Below, in pieces: positions 33,831 to 42,077 of a stretch of DNA of 64,000 nt. The notes under the pieces were generated by a model. It made no database searches and had not been told where the DNA came from. It saw only the letters and a program-made list of their open reading frames with translations. The first letter of the stretch is position 1. Every line of letters starts with the position of its first letter. A program made the position numbers and the translations under genes. Location of the stretch: positions 1 to 64,000 of the forward strand of contig CAYWSB010000004.1 of NCBI GenBank assembly GCA_964460465.1. Direction: 5' to 3'. Origin of the DNA: SLRI01 sp964460465. GTDB lineage: Bacteria; Pseudomonadota; Alphaproteobacteria; Geminicoccales; Geminicoccaceae.

Positions 33831-34625
33831 CTATTCGACGAGACCGCGCAGGGTCGAGAAGAGCGGTCCGATCGCCATGAGCTCATCGCGCATGTAGGCG
33901 AAGAGGAACGGCCCGTAGAGCACGAGGATGAAGAGGGCCACGCCGGACTTCACCGGCATCGCCAGCACGAAGACGTTGAGCTGCGGGGCGAAGCGGCTGA
34001 CCAGGGCGAGGCCGAGCTCGGAGAGGAACATGGCGATGACGACCGGGCCGGCCAGGACCAGGGACAGGTACATGACCTTGTCGATCAGGCCGAGGGTGAA
34101 GGGGACGATGTCGGGCGGCAGCCGCGGCAGGAAGGTCAAGGGCGGCCAGAGCACGTAGGTGTCGTAGACGAGGCCCAGAAAGACCAGGAACGCACCGCTC
34201 GCGAAGAAGTACACGGTGAAGGCCTGCAGGAACAGGATGCCGAAGGGCGAGCTCTCCGAGCCGGTCAGCGGGTTGACCGAGCTCGCGATCGCCGCCCCGC
34301 GATGATTGTCGATGAAGAAGCCGGCGCCCTCGGCCCCCCAGAAGACGGTCCCGATGGCCAGCCCGATCAGCCCGCCGATCAGCACCTCCTTGGCGATCAG
34401 GAAGCCGGATTCGAGCAGCCCGAGGGTCGCGAGATCGAGCTCGGCCGAGATCGTCGGCTGGACGATCAGCACGAGCCCGGTGGCGATGCCGGTGCGCACC
34501 AGGCCGGGAATGGCGTTGCGGGTGAAGGCCGGCAGCACCAGCAGGATGGCCATCATCCGCACCGCGGCGAAGACCAGGGCCACGAGCTCGTGCCGGGCGA
34601 GCTCGATCAGGACCGCCTGCGACAC
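33831..34625 (-). CDS. sctT: T3SS export apparatus protein SctT (YscT/SpaR)
   Basis: A 264-residue integral membrane protein of the FliR/YscT family, with a GTG start at 34625. Typical features are the early LPAFTRNAIPGLVRTGIATGLVL segment and GFFIDNHRGAAIASSVNPLTGSESSPFG in the middle. With SctR and SctS it forms the helical export gate in the centre of the base. It is 10 bp after sctS. Confidence 0.96.
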   Translation of the reverse strand: MSQAVLIELARHELVALVFAAVRMMAILLVLPAFTRNAIPGLVRTGIATGLVLIVQPTISAELDLATLGLLESGFLIAKEVLIGGLIGLAIGTVFWGAEGAGFFIDNHRGAAIASSVNPLTGSESSPFGILFLQAFTVYFFASGAFLVFLGLVYDTYVLWPPLTFLPRLPPDIVPFTLGLIDKVMYLSLVLAGPVVIAMFLSELGLALVSRFAPQLNVFVLAMPVKSGVALFILVLYGPFLFAYMRDELMAIGPLFSTLRGLVE

Positions 34626-34635
34626 GGCCGCCGGG

Positions 34636-34905
34636 TCAGCGGGTGAGCACGGGGAACTGGTCGAAGATCTGCAGCGTGTACTGGGTCATCTGCGCCCCCA
34701 GCCAGGGTGCCGTCGCGAACATGGTGACCACCACGGCGATCAGCTTGACCGCGAAGCCCAGCGTCTGCTCCTGGATCTGGGTCAGCGCCTGCAGGAGGCT
34801 CACCAGCACGCCGATCACCGTGGCGACGATGATCGGCGGCATCGACAGCAGCAGCACCAGCAGCATGGCGGTGCCGGCATGGTGGATGATCATCGCCTCG
34901 TTCAT
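34636..34905 (-). CDS. sctS: T3SS export apparatus protein SctS (YscS/SpaQ)
   Basis: An 89-residue protein with two membrane helices (LLVLLLSMPPIIVATVIGVLVSLLQALTQIQEQTLGFAVKLIAVVV). The QALTQIQEQTL loop is diagnostic of the FliQ/YscS family. The start is the ATG at 34905. It sits between the unknown 34937-35530 gene and sctT in the long leftward operon. Confidence 0.95.
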   Translation of the reverse strand: MNEAMIIHHAGTAMLLVLLLSMPPIIVATVIGVLVSLLQALTQIQEQTLGFAVKLIAVVVTMFATAPWLGAQMTQYTLQIFDQFPVLTR

Positions 34906-34936
34906 CGCCGCTCCCCGGGCCCCGCCATGGCCGCCG

Positions 34937-35530
34937 TCAGGCCGCCCTGGGCAGATGCCGCAACGCCCGCAAGAGTGGCGCCGGGTCGGCGTGGAGGTCA
35001 AGCGTGCCGTCGGGCCGGAAGCGGCCGATCCGGCTCTCGCCGATATCCGTCTCGACCACGACGAGCCCGTCCGGACCGCTGCCGGCACCCGCCTCGATCA
35101 GCGCCGCCACTTGCGCGAAGGCCTGCACGATGCGCTCCCGCATCACCGGCCAGTCGCTGCCGAGGGCGACGAGCCTGAGCCTGAGGAACACAGCGAGCCC
35201 GCCGAGCACCAGGTCGTAGCACACGGTCTGCGAGGCGATGCCGTGGCCGGCCTTGCCCATCTGCAGGTAGTCCTGCCGCCGGCCCGAGCCCAGCTCCGCG
35301 AGCAGCGTCTCGACGTCGTCGAGCGCCGGCGCATCGAGGCGGGTGCCGAGCTGACCCTCGCCCAGCACCCGCAGCTCGTCCACGAACCGCGCCGGCAAGG
35401 GCGGCAGCGGCAGATCCAGCCCGTCGGCGAAGAAGTCGATCGCCTGCAGCACCGTCTCGCGGCCGGGTGCTGTCACCATCGCGTCGCTCTCGACCGGCAC
35501 GAGGTCGTCGTCGCTCTGCATGGCGGTCAC
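34937..35530 (-). CDS. Unrecognised T3SS-operon protein
   Basis: A 197-residue mildly acidic soluble protein. Its GTG start overlaps the stop of the kinase-like effector gene (GTGA), with an ATG three codons later as alternative. The core (QDYLQMGKAGHGIASQTVCYDLVLGGLAVFLRLRLVALG) is not a family I know, and the C-terminus looks beta-rich (GLVVVETDIGESRIGRFRPDG). Coupling to the effector gene hints at a chaperone-like, cofactor or immunity role. That is inference. Confidence 0.6.
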   Translation of the reverse strand: MTAMQSDDDLVPVESDAMVTAPGRETVLQAIDFFADGLDLPLPPLPARFVDELRVLGEGQLGTRLDAPALDDVETLLAELGSGRRQDYLQMGKAGHGIASQTVCYDLVLGGLAVFLRLRLVALGSDWPVMRERIVQAFAQVAALIEAGAGSGPDGLVVVETDIGESRIGRFRPDGTLDLHADPAPLLRALRHLPRAA

Positions 35531-37326
35531 CCGTAGTCCTTGCGAATCTGCTTGGCGTTCTTGATCTCGCTGGCGAGATTCATGACGTAGGTGCGCGGTG
35601 CCCAGACGTCAGAGTCGTCGGTCAGGATCTGGTGCGCGGTCTGGCCCTTGTCGGTGAAGGTCGCGAAGTCGTCGACAACCCGACCGTCCTTGGCGAGCTG
35701 ATCGATATGGGCGATGATCTTGTCGAGCCGCGCCTTGAGCGTGTCGATCTGGCCCTGCGTGCTCACCCCCTGCTGCTGGTCTTTGGGGCCGCCCGGCTTG
35801 TCCCAGTCGGCGGCGAGCTTGCGAAACGCCTGCTCGCAGCTCCGGCTGATCAGCCGCGGCCCGCCCGGCATGCTCATGGTGAGCGGGGCGGAGGGATCGT
35901 CGGCGCCACGACCTTCCGCCAGGGCGTAGTCGTTGTCGATGCCCTTGACGCTGACCTTGCCGTTCGGATCGGTGTGAATGAGGTAGTTGTTGGGGTTGCG
36001 GTCACCGCCGGTCGTGAGCCAGTCGAACCATTCGAGGTCGCACATTTTCTCCATGAGCTGCGGCTTCTGCGAATCGAGGGTCTCCGCGTGCGTCGTTCGC
36101 ACGTAGTAGTTCCCCGAGACGCCATCGACGGCGATCGGCGAGCTCTCCAGCTTCGACTGCAGGTTGGCGACGCCCTGACTGCCGCCGCCGCCCGGAGCCG
36201 CCTTCTGCTGATAGGCATCCAACGACCCGCGGAGAGTGGCATCGAGGCTGAGCCGGTCGCTCCCCGGGTCGTTGGGCGCGTTGCCCGGCGCCTTCTCCAT
36301 GACGATCCCGAGCTCGCCGTTGTGCATGGCGAACCGTGTCTTGGGGATGACGTCGAGCCCCATCGATTCGGCCAGCAGCGACACGGCGACGTTGCGATTG
36401 GCGAAGCGGGTGTCGTCGGCGCTGATCCCCATGTCATTGGCCAAGGGGCCCGGGGTGGCGTTGAGCGGCTTGAAGACCATGGTCTCGCCGTTCTGGTAGC
36501 GGATCTCGGTCACCACGTTCATCTTGCCGGCCCCGAGCTGCTTGGGCGCAACGTTCTTGTCGAGATTGCCGTCCGAGTAGGTGGCGAGGTCCTTGAGCGC
36601 CTCGAGCGGCAGGCCCTTGGCCGCCAGGTCGGTGAGCTGCTCCAGGGTCGAGAAGCCGGCGACCTGCGGCAGCTGGCCGCCGCCCGCGACCTTGTCGAGC
36701 ACCGCCAGCTCGCGGGTCACCTGCGCCTTGAGCGCCTGCATCGGCGCATCGGCCTTCTTCGCGAGCCGGGCGTCGATGGCGGTGTCGAGCGCCTGCAACT
36801 GCGCCTTCAACTGCTGCACCTGCTGGCCCCGCGTGGCGGGATCACGCGCAGCCGGCTGCTGCAAGGCGGTCGTGTAGCTCTGCACGCCGGCCATGACGCT
36901 GCGATAGGTCTCGCTGCGCGGCCAGACCCGCGGCCCGACGATGCCGAAGAGCTTGCCGTCCGGCTTGGGCGGGCGGCCCATCTGCTTCTGCAGGTCGGCG
37001 GCGCTCATCAGCTCGTGTCCCTTGACCTTGGTCGGCGGGGTTGGGGCGAGGATGGCGAGCGCCTCGGCGGAGGCCTTCAAGGGCGGCACGGTCGGCTTGG
37101 TAACGGTCGCGCCCTGCAGCGTCGAGACGACGGGACTGAAGGTTGCGTTGAGAAACTTGGCCGCCGGCGTGGACGAGGCCTGCATCTTCGGCGGGGGCAG
37201 CTGCGTCGGCGACGGGCTCACCTGATGCCCACCCATGGGCACGCTCTGCTGGGATGTCGGGGGTGTATCCGGCAGCGGCGGCAACGCGGGCATGCTGGCA
37301 CCGCTCAGACGCAGGCTGGGATCCAT
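35527..37326 (-). CDS. Candidate T3SS effector with atypical kinase-like motifs
   Basis: A 599-residue protein. Residues 1-130 are Pro/Ser/Thr-rich, with a start (MDPSLRLSG) shared in style with the other candidate effectors. The C-terminal half has motifs of PI3/4-kinase/HipA-like atypical kinases in order: a strand with Lys286 (ETMVFKPLNA), an alpha-C-like helix (RNVAVSLLAESMGL), a hinge (ELGIVMEKAPG), a catalytic loop Asp442-Arg443-Asn444..Asn447 (GGDRNPNNYLI) and a metal-binding Asp464 (KGIDND). It is expected to phosphorylate or otherwise modify a host target. A CesT-type chaperone gene lies 34 bp upstream. Both sit inside the sct operon. Confidence 0.72.
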   Translation of the reverse strand: MDPSLRLSGASMPALPPLPDTPPTSQQSVPMGGHQVSPSPTQLPPPKMQASSTPAAKFLNATFSPVVSTLQGATVTKPTVPPLKASAEALAILAPTPPTKVKGHELMSAADLQKQMGRPPKPDGKLFGIVGPRVWPRSETYRSVMAGVQSYTTALQQPAARDPATRGQQVQQLKAQLQALDTAIDARLAKKADAPMQALKAQVTRELAVLDKVAGGGQLPQVAGFSTLEQLTDLAAKGLPLEALKDLATYSDGNLDKNVAPKQLGAGKMNVVTEIRYQNGETMVFKPLNATPGPLANDMGISADDTRFANRNVAVSLLAESMGLDVIPKTRFAMHNGELGIVMEKAPGNAPNDPGSDRLSLDATLRGSLDAYQQKAAPGGGGSQGVANLQSKLESSPIAVDGVSGNYYVRTTHAETLDSQKPQLMEKMCDLEWFDWLTTGGDRNPNNYLIHTDPNGKVSVKGIDNDYALAEGRGADDPSAPLTMSMPGGPRLISRSCEQAFRKLAADWDKPGGPKDQQQGVSTQGQIDTLKARLDKIIAHIDQLAKDGRVVDDFATFTDKGQTAHQILTDDSDVWAPRTYVMNLASEIKNAKQIRKDYG

Positions 37327-37360
37327 GGTGCTGTCTCCGTTGCGGGTGTCGGGGTTGCCG

Positions 37361-37816
37361 TCAGATGCGGATGCCGGCGGTCATCATGCGGTGCAGGTCG
37401 CCGGCGTCGGCGGGAGCGCTCGCCGCAGCACCCGACGCCAGCGCCGTCTGCCAGTCGCCGGCGGTGGCGATGAACCGTTCGAGCAGCAGCTCGAGCGCGC
37501 TCCGGTCGACGTCGCGCAAGGCAAAGCGATGGATCAGCACCGGCTGCCCGCTGTCGGGCTCGAGCGCCAGCACCGCCCAGCCCGTGGCGTTGGCCTGCAG
37601 CATCGCGGTCAGCAACGCCTCGCGCTCGACCGTCGGCAGACTGCCGAGCGGCGCGTAGACCACGGCCCGGTCCTCGCCCTCGTCGACGGCGAGATGCACC
37701 ACCAGCCGGCCGTCGACCGCCAGCGCACAGACGCCGTTCGCATCGAGGGCCAGGGGGCCGAGCCCCAGCTTGTCGCCGAGCTCGTCGAGAACGCCCTGCA
37801 GTGCCGATTCGCCCAT
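37361..37816 (-). CDS. CesT-class T3SS chaperone for the kinase-like effector
   Basis: A 151-residue acidic protein of the class I chaperone fold (LQGVLDELGDKLGLGPLALDANGVCALAVDGRLVVHLAVDEGEDRAVVYAPLGSLP). The N-terminal helix plus 'L-LD--G-C-L--D' strand pattern is shared with the chaperones at 43362, 51076 and 51532. It is directly upstream of the kinase-like effector gene, its likely client, and 61 bp after sctR. Confidence 0.82.
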   Translation of the reverse strand: MGESALQGVLDELGDKLGLGPLALDANGVCALAVDGRLVVHLAVDEGEDRAVVYAPLGSLPTVEREALLTAMLQANATGWAVLALEPDSGQPVLIHRFALRDVDRSALELLLERFIATAGDWQTALASGAAASAPADAGDLHRMMTAGIRI

Positions 37817-37877
37817 TGCACACCCACCCTAATGATTGCGGTGATTTCGAGAAGCACAGGAAACGGCTGCGCCGCCG

Positions 37878-38528
37878 TCATTGATAGGAAAGGATGAGGC
37901 CATGGATCAGCCTCGTCCAGCCGTCGACGACGACGAAAAGAAACAGCTTGAACGGCAGCGAGATCGTCAAGGGCGAGACCATCATCATGCCCATTGCCAG
38001 CAGGATGTTGGAGACGATCAGGTCGATGGCGATGAACGGCAGGTAGAGCAGGAAGCCGATCTCGAAGGCCTGGGTGAGCTGCGAGACCGTGAAGGCGGGG
38101 ATCAGGATCATCAGATCCTCGCTGGTCACGTTGCGTCGCGCCTCCTCGCTCCACAGCCGCTCGGTGGCGTTGAGGAAGAACTCGCGGTCGGTGACGTCGG
38201 TGTAGCGCAGCAGGTACTGGCGGAACGGCTCCTTCGCCCGCTCGGCCGCCTCGACCCATTGCTGCGGCGTGTCGAAGGCGAGGGTCGGGTCGTCGAGGGC
38301 CGCCCAGATCTCGCTGATCACCGGCATGCTGATGTAGAGGGTGAGGATGATGGTCACCCCGTAGAGCACGAGATTGGGCGGGATCTGCTGGATGCCGAGC
38401 GCGTTGCGCAGGAGCATGAAGACGATGATGATCTTGGCGAACGCGGTGACCATCACGACCAGGAACGGAACCAGCGCCAGCCCGCCGAAGAGCAGGACCA
38501 GGACGAACGGGTCCGGCATGCTATTCAT
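37878..38528 (-). CDS. sctR: T3SS export apparatus protein SctR (YscR/SpaP)
   Basis: A 216-residue membrane protein of the FliP/YscR family: an N-terminal span (LVLLFGGLALVPFLVVMVTAFAKIIIVFMLLRNALGIQQIPPN) with the conserved LRNALGxQQxPPN, and a C-terminal pair (IDLIVSNILLAMGMMMVSP). Two ATGs (38528 and 38519) are possible; the first overlaps the sctQ stop. It forms the core of the export gate. Confidence 0.97.
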   Translation of the reverse strand: MNSMPDPFVLVLLFGGLALVPFLVVMVTAFAKIIIVFMLLRNALGIQQIPPNLVLYGVTIILTLYISMPVISEIWAALDDPTLAFDTPQQWVEAAERAKEPFRQYLLRYTDVTDREFFLNATERLWSEEARRNVTSEDLMILIPAFTVSQLTQAFEIGFLLYLPFIAIDLIVSNILLAMGMMMVSPLTISLPFKLFLFVVVDGWTRLIHGLILSYQ

Positions 38529-39522
38529 CGGCGAACAGCCGCGTGATGCGCACCCCCACCCGCTCGTCGATCTGCACGAGCTCGCCCGAGCCGATCTTCT
38601 TGCCGCCGACCACGATGTCGACAGGCGAGCGGAGGTCGCGGCCGAGGTCGAAGGCGTAGCCCTCGCCCAGCGCCCTTAGCTCACCCAGCGGCACGGCCAG
38701 CCGGCCCAGCTCGAAGATCAGGGTCACCGGCACCGAATCCAGATCGGGCGCCGGCTCCACCTCGACCCGGCCGTCCCCAGACACTGCGTCGTCGCTCATC
38801 GCGCGGCTCGGCCCTCCCAGGATGGTGATCGTCTCGTGCTCGAGCCGGGCCCGAAAGGCGGTCGCCGGTCCGAGCCGCAGCTGCACCTCGCCGCGGTCGA
38901 CCGCGGTGCGAGCCAGTAGCACGAAATCGCCGGGCCGCAAGGCCGCGATCTCGCCCTGGCCGAGCACCGTCGAGCCCACCCGGCAGACCAGGAGCATGGG
39001 CAGCGCGTCGGCCGGATGGAGCGCCAGCGGGCTCCGCTCGAGCACGGCCGCCACCACCTCCAGGCTCTCGGGCGAGAGGTGCAGGCGGGCATGGAACGGC
39101 GCGCCGCCACCTGCCGGCTCGAGCGCGAAGGCGAGGGTCGCGAGGCGCTCGCCCGTGGCCCCGGCGGCGAGCTGGCGAAACCGCACGCGCCGCCCGGCGG
39201 TCGCCTCCAGCCGCTCGATCAGCGGTGCGAGGCCCAGCTCGAGGAGCATGGCCAGGAGCACGGGGTCGAGCTGCGCCGGCTCGAGGCCGTCGAGAACGCC
39301 CGCGACCACCCGGTCGCCGAGCGCCAGGTCGAGGGCCAGCCAGACGAGCCGGCCGTCCAGCTCGAGCTCGAGCCAGAGCGGGTCCTCGATCGCCGGCGGC
39401 TCGGCCACCGGCCGCAGCGCCAGCCGCTCGCCGCCGAGGTCGACCGGCACCGCCTCGCGCCGGCAGAAGATTCGGTTCAGGGCCCGCAGCTCGTCGCGCC
39501 GGTGGCGCGGCAGCGGGATCAT
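38521..39522 (-). CDS. sctQ: T3SS cytoplasmic sorting-platform protein SctQ (YscQ)
   Basis: A 333-residue protein with a divergent N-terminal part and a C-terminal SPOA domain (DSVPVTLIFELGRLAVPLGELRALGEGYAFDLGRDLRSPVDIVVGGKKIGSGELVQIDERVGVRITRL). It forms the sorting-platform pods with SctK and SctL. An internal ATG at 38799 (MSDDAVSGDGRVEVEP) with an upstream GGGAGG precedes the SPOA domain. It could make the short SctQ-C form known in Yersinia and Salmonella. It overlaps sctP by 4 bp. Confidence 0.9.
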   Translation of the reverse strand: MIPLPRHRRDELRALNRIFCRREAVPVDLGGERLALRPVAEPPAIEDPLWLELELDGRLVWLALDLALGDRVVAGVLDGLEPAQLDPVLLAMLLELGLAPLIERLEATAGRRVRFRQLAAGATGERLATLAFALEPAGGGAPFHARLHLSPESLEVVAAVLERSPLALHPADALPMLLVCRVGSTVLGQGEIAALRPGDFVLLARTAVDRGEVQLRLGPATAFRARLEHETITILGGPSRAMSDDAVSGDGRVEVEPAPDLDSVPVTLIFELGRLAVPLGELRALGEGYAFDLGRDLRSPVDIVVGGKKIGSGELVQIDERVGVRITRLFADE

Positions 39523-40115
39523 CCGGCGGGACCGCGGGGCAGGGTGGCGGGGCCGGGCTCGCGCCCGCCCTCGACCGGCTCGCTCGACAGGCGTGAACCG
39601 TCCGCCGCCTCGACCGCGAGGCGCAGCTCGACCTCGCGGCCGAGCCGCTCGCGCAGGCCCTGCAAGAGGCGCAACGCCTCGCGCCGCAGCACCACGAGAT
39701 CACCGCCCTGCGCCGCCACCAGCTCGACCTGGAGCCGGCCGTCCTCCTGGCGCAGCCGCACCTCGAGCCCGGGAAAGATGGCGTCCTTGACCGTGATCCG
39801 CACCTCGCCGCGGGTATCGAAACGGCCGTCGCTGACCAGCACCCGCTCCGCCACCTCGTCGACGAGCTGGCCGAGCGCCGCGCCCGGCGGGGCCGGAGCC
39901 GGCCCGGCCGGCGCCGCCGCCGGACCGGCCCATGCCGGGCCTGCTGCGCGCCGCCGGGCGTCGTCGGCCTCACCGGCCAGGAGCCGCTCGAACGCGGCCT
40001 TGGCCTCGTCGCTCGGCTCCGCCCCGGGCCGGCCGCCGTGGTCCTGGCCGGGCTGCGCGTCCGTGCCGAGCCCGAGGCCGGTGCCGAGCCCACCCGGCTG
40101 GCGGTCGGTCTTCAC
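39519..40115 (-). CDS. sctP: T3SS needle-length regulator SctP (short YscP/HpaP type)
   Basis: A 198-residue protein. The first 85 residues are Gly/Pro/Ala-rich and disordered. The C-terminal half (VLVSDGRFDTRGEVRITVKDAIFPGLEVRLRQEDGRLQVELVAAQGGDLVVLRREALRLLQGLRERLG) looks like the FliK/YscP substrate-switch domain. Its place between sctO and sctQ, with 4-bp overlaps on both sides, fits SctP. It is much shorter than YscP of Yersinia, as are HpaP-type proteins, so it may lack a long ruler segment. Confidence 0.78.
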   Translation of the reverse strand: MKTDRQPGGLGTGLGLGTDAQPGQDHGGRPGAEPSDEAKAAFERLLAGEADDARRRAAGPAWAGPAAAPAGPAPAPPGAALGQLVDEVAERVLVSDGRFDTRGEVRITVKDAIFPGLEVRLRQEDGRLQVELVAAQGGDLVVLRREALRLLQGLRERLGREVELRLAVEAADGSRLSSEPVEGGREPGPATLPRGPAG

Positions 40116-40603
40116 GCCAGGGCGTCCTCGCGGTCGACGCTCGCCATCGCAAGCTGCTCCTCCAGCTCCAGCTCCTCCATCCGCTCGCGATAGGCCTTGG
40201 CCTCGGCATCGAGCCAGTCGGCCAGCTCCTCGAACTTCTGCAGGTTCTTCACCGCCGCCTCGTAGGCGCGGGTGCCGGCATCCAGCGCCTCGTGCGCCTT
40301 CGCGCGCTCGGCCTTGGCGTCGGTGATCTTCTGCTCGAACAGCGTCTCCCGACCGCGCAGGAGGCCGATCTCGACCTTGACGTCCTCGATCTCGCGCACG
40401 CTGACCAGCTTCGTCTGCAGCTCGTCGAAGAGCGCCTCCTCCCTGCGGCGGCGCCAGACGCGATAATCCGCGAGCTCGCGCTCCCGCTCCAGCACCCGAC
40501 GGCCGGCCTCCTCGAGCGCCAGGCGCGCCGCCTGGACGGCCTCCTCGGCACGCTCGACCCGGAGCTCCTTGACGTCGACGATCCGGCCGACGATGTCGTT
40601 CAC
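40112..40603 (-). CDS. sctO: T3SS ATPase stalk protein SctO (YscO/FliJ-like)
   Basis: A 163-residue protein that is almost entirely coiled coil (VERAEEAVQAARLALEEAGRRVLERERELADYRVWRRRREEALFDELQ). This is as expected for YscO/FliJ, the central stalk turning inside the SctN hexamer. The GTG start overlaps the sctN stop (GTGA), and the end overlaps sctP. Confidence 0.88.
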   Translation of the reverse strand: MNDIVGRIVDVKELRVERAEEAVQAARLALEEAGRRVLERERELADYRVWRRRREEALFDELQTKLVSVREIEDVKVEIGLLRGRETLFEQKITDAKAERAKAHEALDAGTRAYEAAVKNLQKFEELADWLDAEAKAYRERMEELELEEQLAMASVDREDALA

Positions 40604-41970
40604 GCCGCCAGCTCCCCGAGCCGCTGCAGCGTCGTCTCGAACGGCACCAGGTCGTCGGTCGGCTGGCGCAGGAAGGCGTTGATGGCGTCGATCTTGCGCA
40701 CCGCCTCGTCGGTGGTCTTGTCCGAGCCCGCCCGGTACTCGCCGATCTTGATCAGGAGCTCGATCTCCGCGTACTTGGCCATCAGCTCGCGGACCCGGCC
40801 GGCGGCCGTGAAGTGGTCCTTCGTGATCACCGAGTTCATCACCCGCGACGCCGAGGCCAGGACGTCGACCGCCGGGTAGTGGTTGGCCGCCCCAAGCTTG
40901 CGCGACAGGATGATGTGGCCGTCCAGGATCGAGCGGGTCTCGTCCGCGATCGGCTCCGACATGTCGTCGCCCTCGACCAGCACCGTGTAGAGGGCGGTGA
41001 TCGAGCCCTTCTCGGACATCCCCACCCGCTCCATCAGCTTGGGCAGGTTGGCGAAGACCGAGGGCGGGAAGCCGCGCCGGGTCGGCGGCTCGCCGGCGGC
41101 GAGGCCGATCTCGCGCAGCGCCCGGCCGAAGCGGGTGACGCTGTCCATCAGCAGCAGCACCTTCTTGCCCTGGTCGCGAAAGTATTCGGCGATGGCGGTC
41201 GCCACATAGGCGGCCTTGGCCCGCTCCATGGACGACTTGTCGGAGGTGGCGCAGACCACGATCGAGCGCTTGAGGCCCTGCTCGCCGAGATCGCGCTCGA
41301 TGAACTCGCGCACCTCGCGGCCGCGCTCGCCGATCAGCGCCAGCACGCAGACGTCGACCTCGGCACCCCGGACCAGCATGGAGAGGAGGGTCGACTTGCC
41401 GCCGCCGGCCGCCGCGAAGATGCCGAGCCGCTGGCCCTCGCCGCAGGTCAGGAGCCCGTCGAGCACCCGCACGCCCAGGGGCAGCGGGTCCTTGATGATC
41501 CGCCGGGTGAGCGGGTCGGGGGTCTCCTGGTAGACGGGGTAATAGTCCTCGGGCGTGAGCTTGCCCTTGCTGCCCACGTCGAGCGGCCGGCCCATGCCGT
41601 CGAGCACCCGGCCGAACAGCGACGGGCCCACCGGCACCATGTGGGCGCGGCCGGTCGGGATCACCTCGGTCGTGGGCGAGATGCCGTGCATGTCGCCGAT
41701 GGGCGTCAGCAGGGCCGCGTCCTTGACGAAGCCCACGACCTCGGCGTCGAGCTCGAAATCCTCGCCCGGGTTGCGCAGGGTGCAGACCTCGCCGATCCGC
41801 ACGGCCGGGACGACGGCCCGGATGATGGTGCCGATGACGTGGCTGACCCGGCCCTTGATGGCGAGCGTCTTGGTCTCGGCGAGAACACCGCGGATCGCCG
41901 TGGTGATGTAGTCGAAGTGGTCGCCGTCGACGTGCTGCATGGGCGCCCGACAGAGTGCTGCTGCGGGCAT
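40600..41970 (-). CDS. sctN: T3SS ATPase SctN (YscN)
   Basis: A 456-residue hexameric ATPase that unfolds substrates and strips chaperones. It shows an F1-beta-like P-loop (GIFAAAGGGKSTLL), the Walker B region (KKVLLLMDSVTRFGRALREIGLAAGEPPTRRGFPPSVF) and the family start KGRVSHVIGTIIRAVVPAVRIGEVCTLRN. The ATG at 41970 is taken; an ATG ten codons later (41940) is about equally likely. It is the first gene of the long leftward sctN-O-P-Q-R-...-U operon, with the perfect palindrome 55 bp upstream. Confidence 0.97.
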   Translation of the reverse strand: MPAAALCRAPMQHVDGDHFDYITTAIRGVLAETKTLAIKGRVSHVIGTIIRAVVPAVRIGEVCTLRNPGEDFELDAEVVGFVKDAALLTPIGDMHGISPTTEVIPTGRAHMVPVGPSLFGRVLDGMGRPLDVGSKGKLTPEDYYPVYQETPDPLTRRIIKDPLPLGVRVLDGLLTCGEGQRLGIFAAAGGGKSTLLSMLVRGAEVDVCVLALIGERGREVREFIERDLGEQGLKRSIVVCATSDKSSMERAKAAYVATAIAEYFRDQGKKVLLLMDSVTRFGRALREIGLAAGEPPTRRGFPPSVFANLPKLMERVGMSEKGSITALYTVLVEGDDMSEPIADETRSILDGHIILSRKLGAANHYPAVDVLASASRVMNSVITKDHFTAAGRVRELMAKYAEIELLIKIGEYRAGSDKTTDEAVRKIDAINAFLRQPTDDLVPFETTLQRLGELAA

Positions 41971-42024
41971 GCTTAACCGCTCTGGAATCCAGCGACAAGC
42001 CTCTTGACGGTACCGGGTTGACTT

Positions 42025-42042
42025 TGCCTGAGCGCTCAGGCA
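42025..42042. promoter_or_regulatory. T3SS 18-bp palindrome, site 4 (perfect)
   Basis: TGCCTGAGCGCTCAGGCA is its own reverse complement over all 18 bp. It lies 55 bp from the leftward sctN start and 36 bp from the rightward effector start at 42078, in a 107-bp divergent gap. It is the best copy of the island-wide motif. Confidence 0.85.
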
Positions 42043-42077
42043 TTGCTCGTCGCGCAGCAAAGCCCAGGAGGCGACCG

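Noticed and set aside
16651..41970. Reading the export genes as a flagellar cluster
   Set aside because: A secretin, needle, inner rod, gatekeeper, translocators and their chaperones are present, with no flagellin, hook or basal rod genes.
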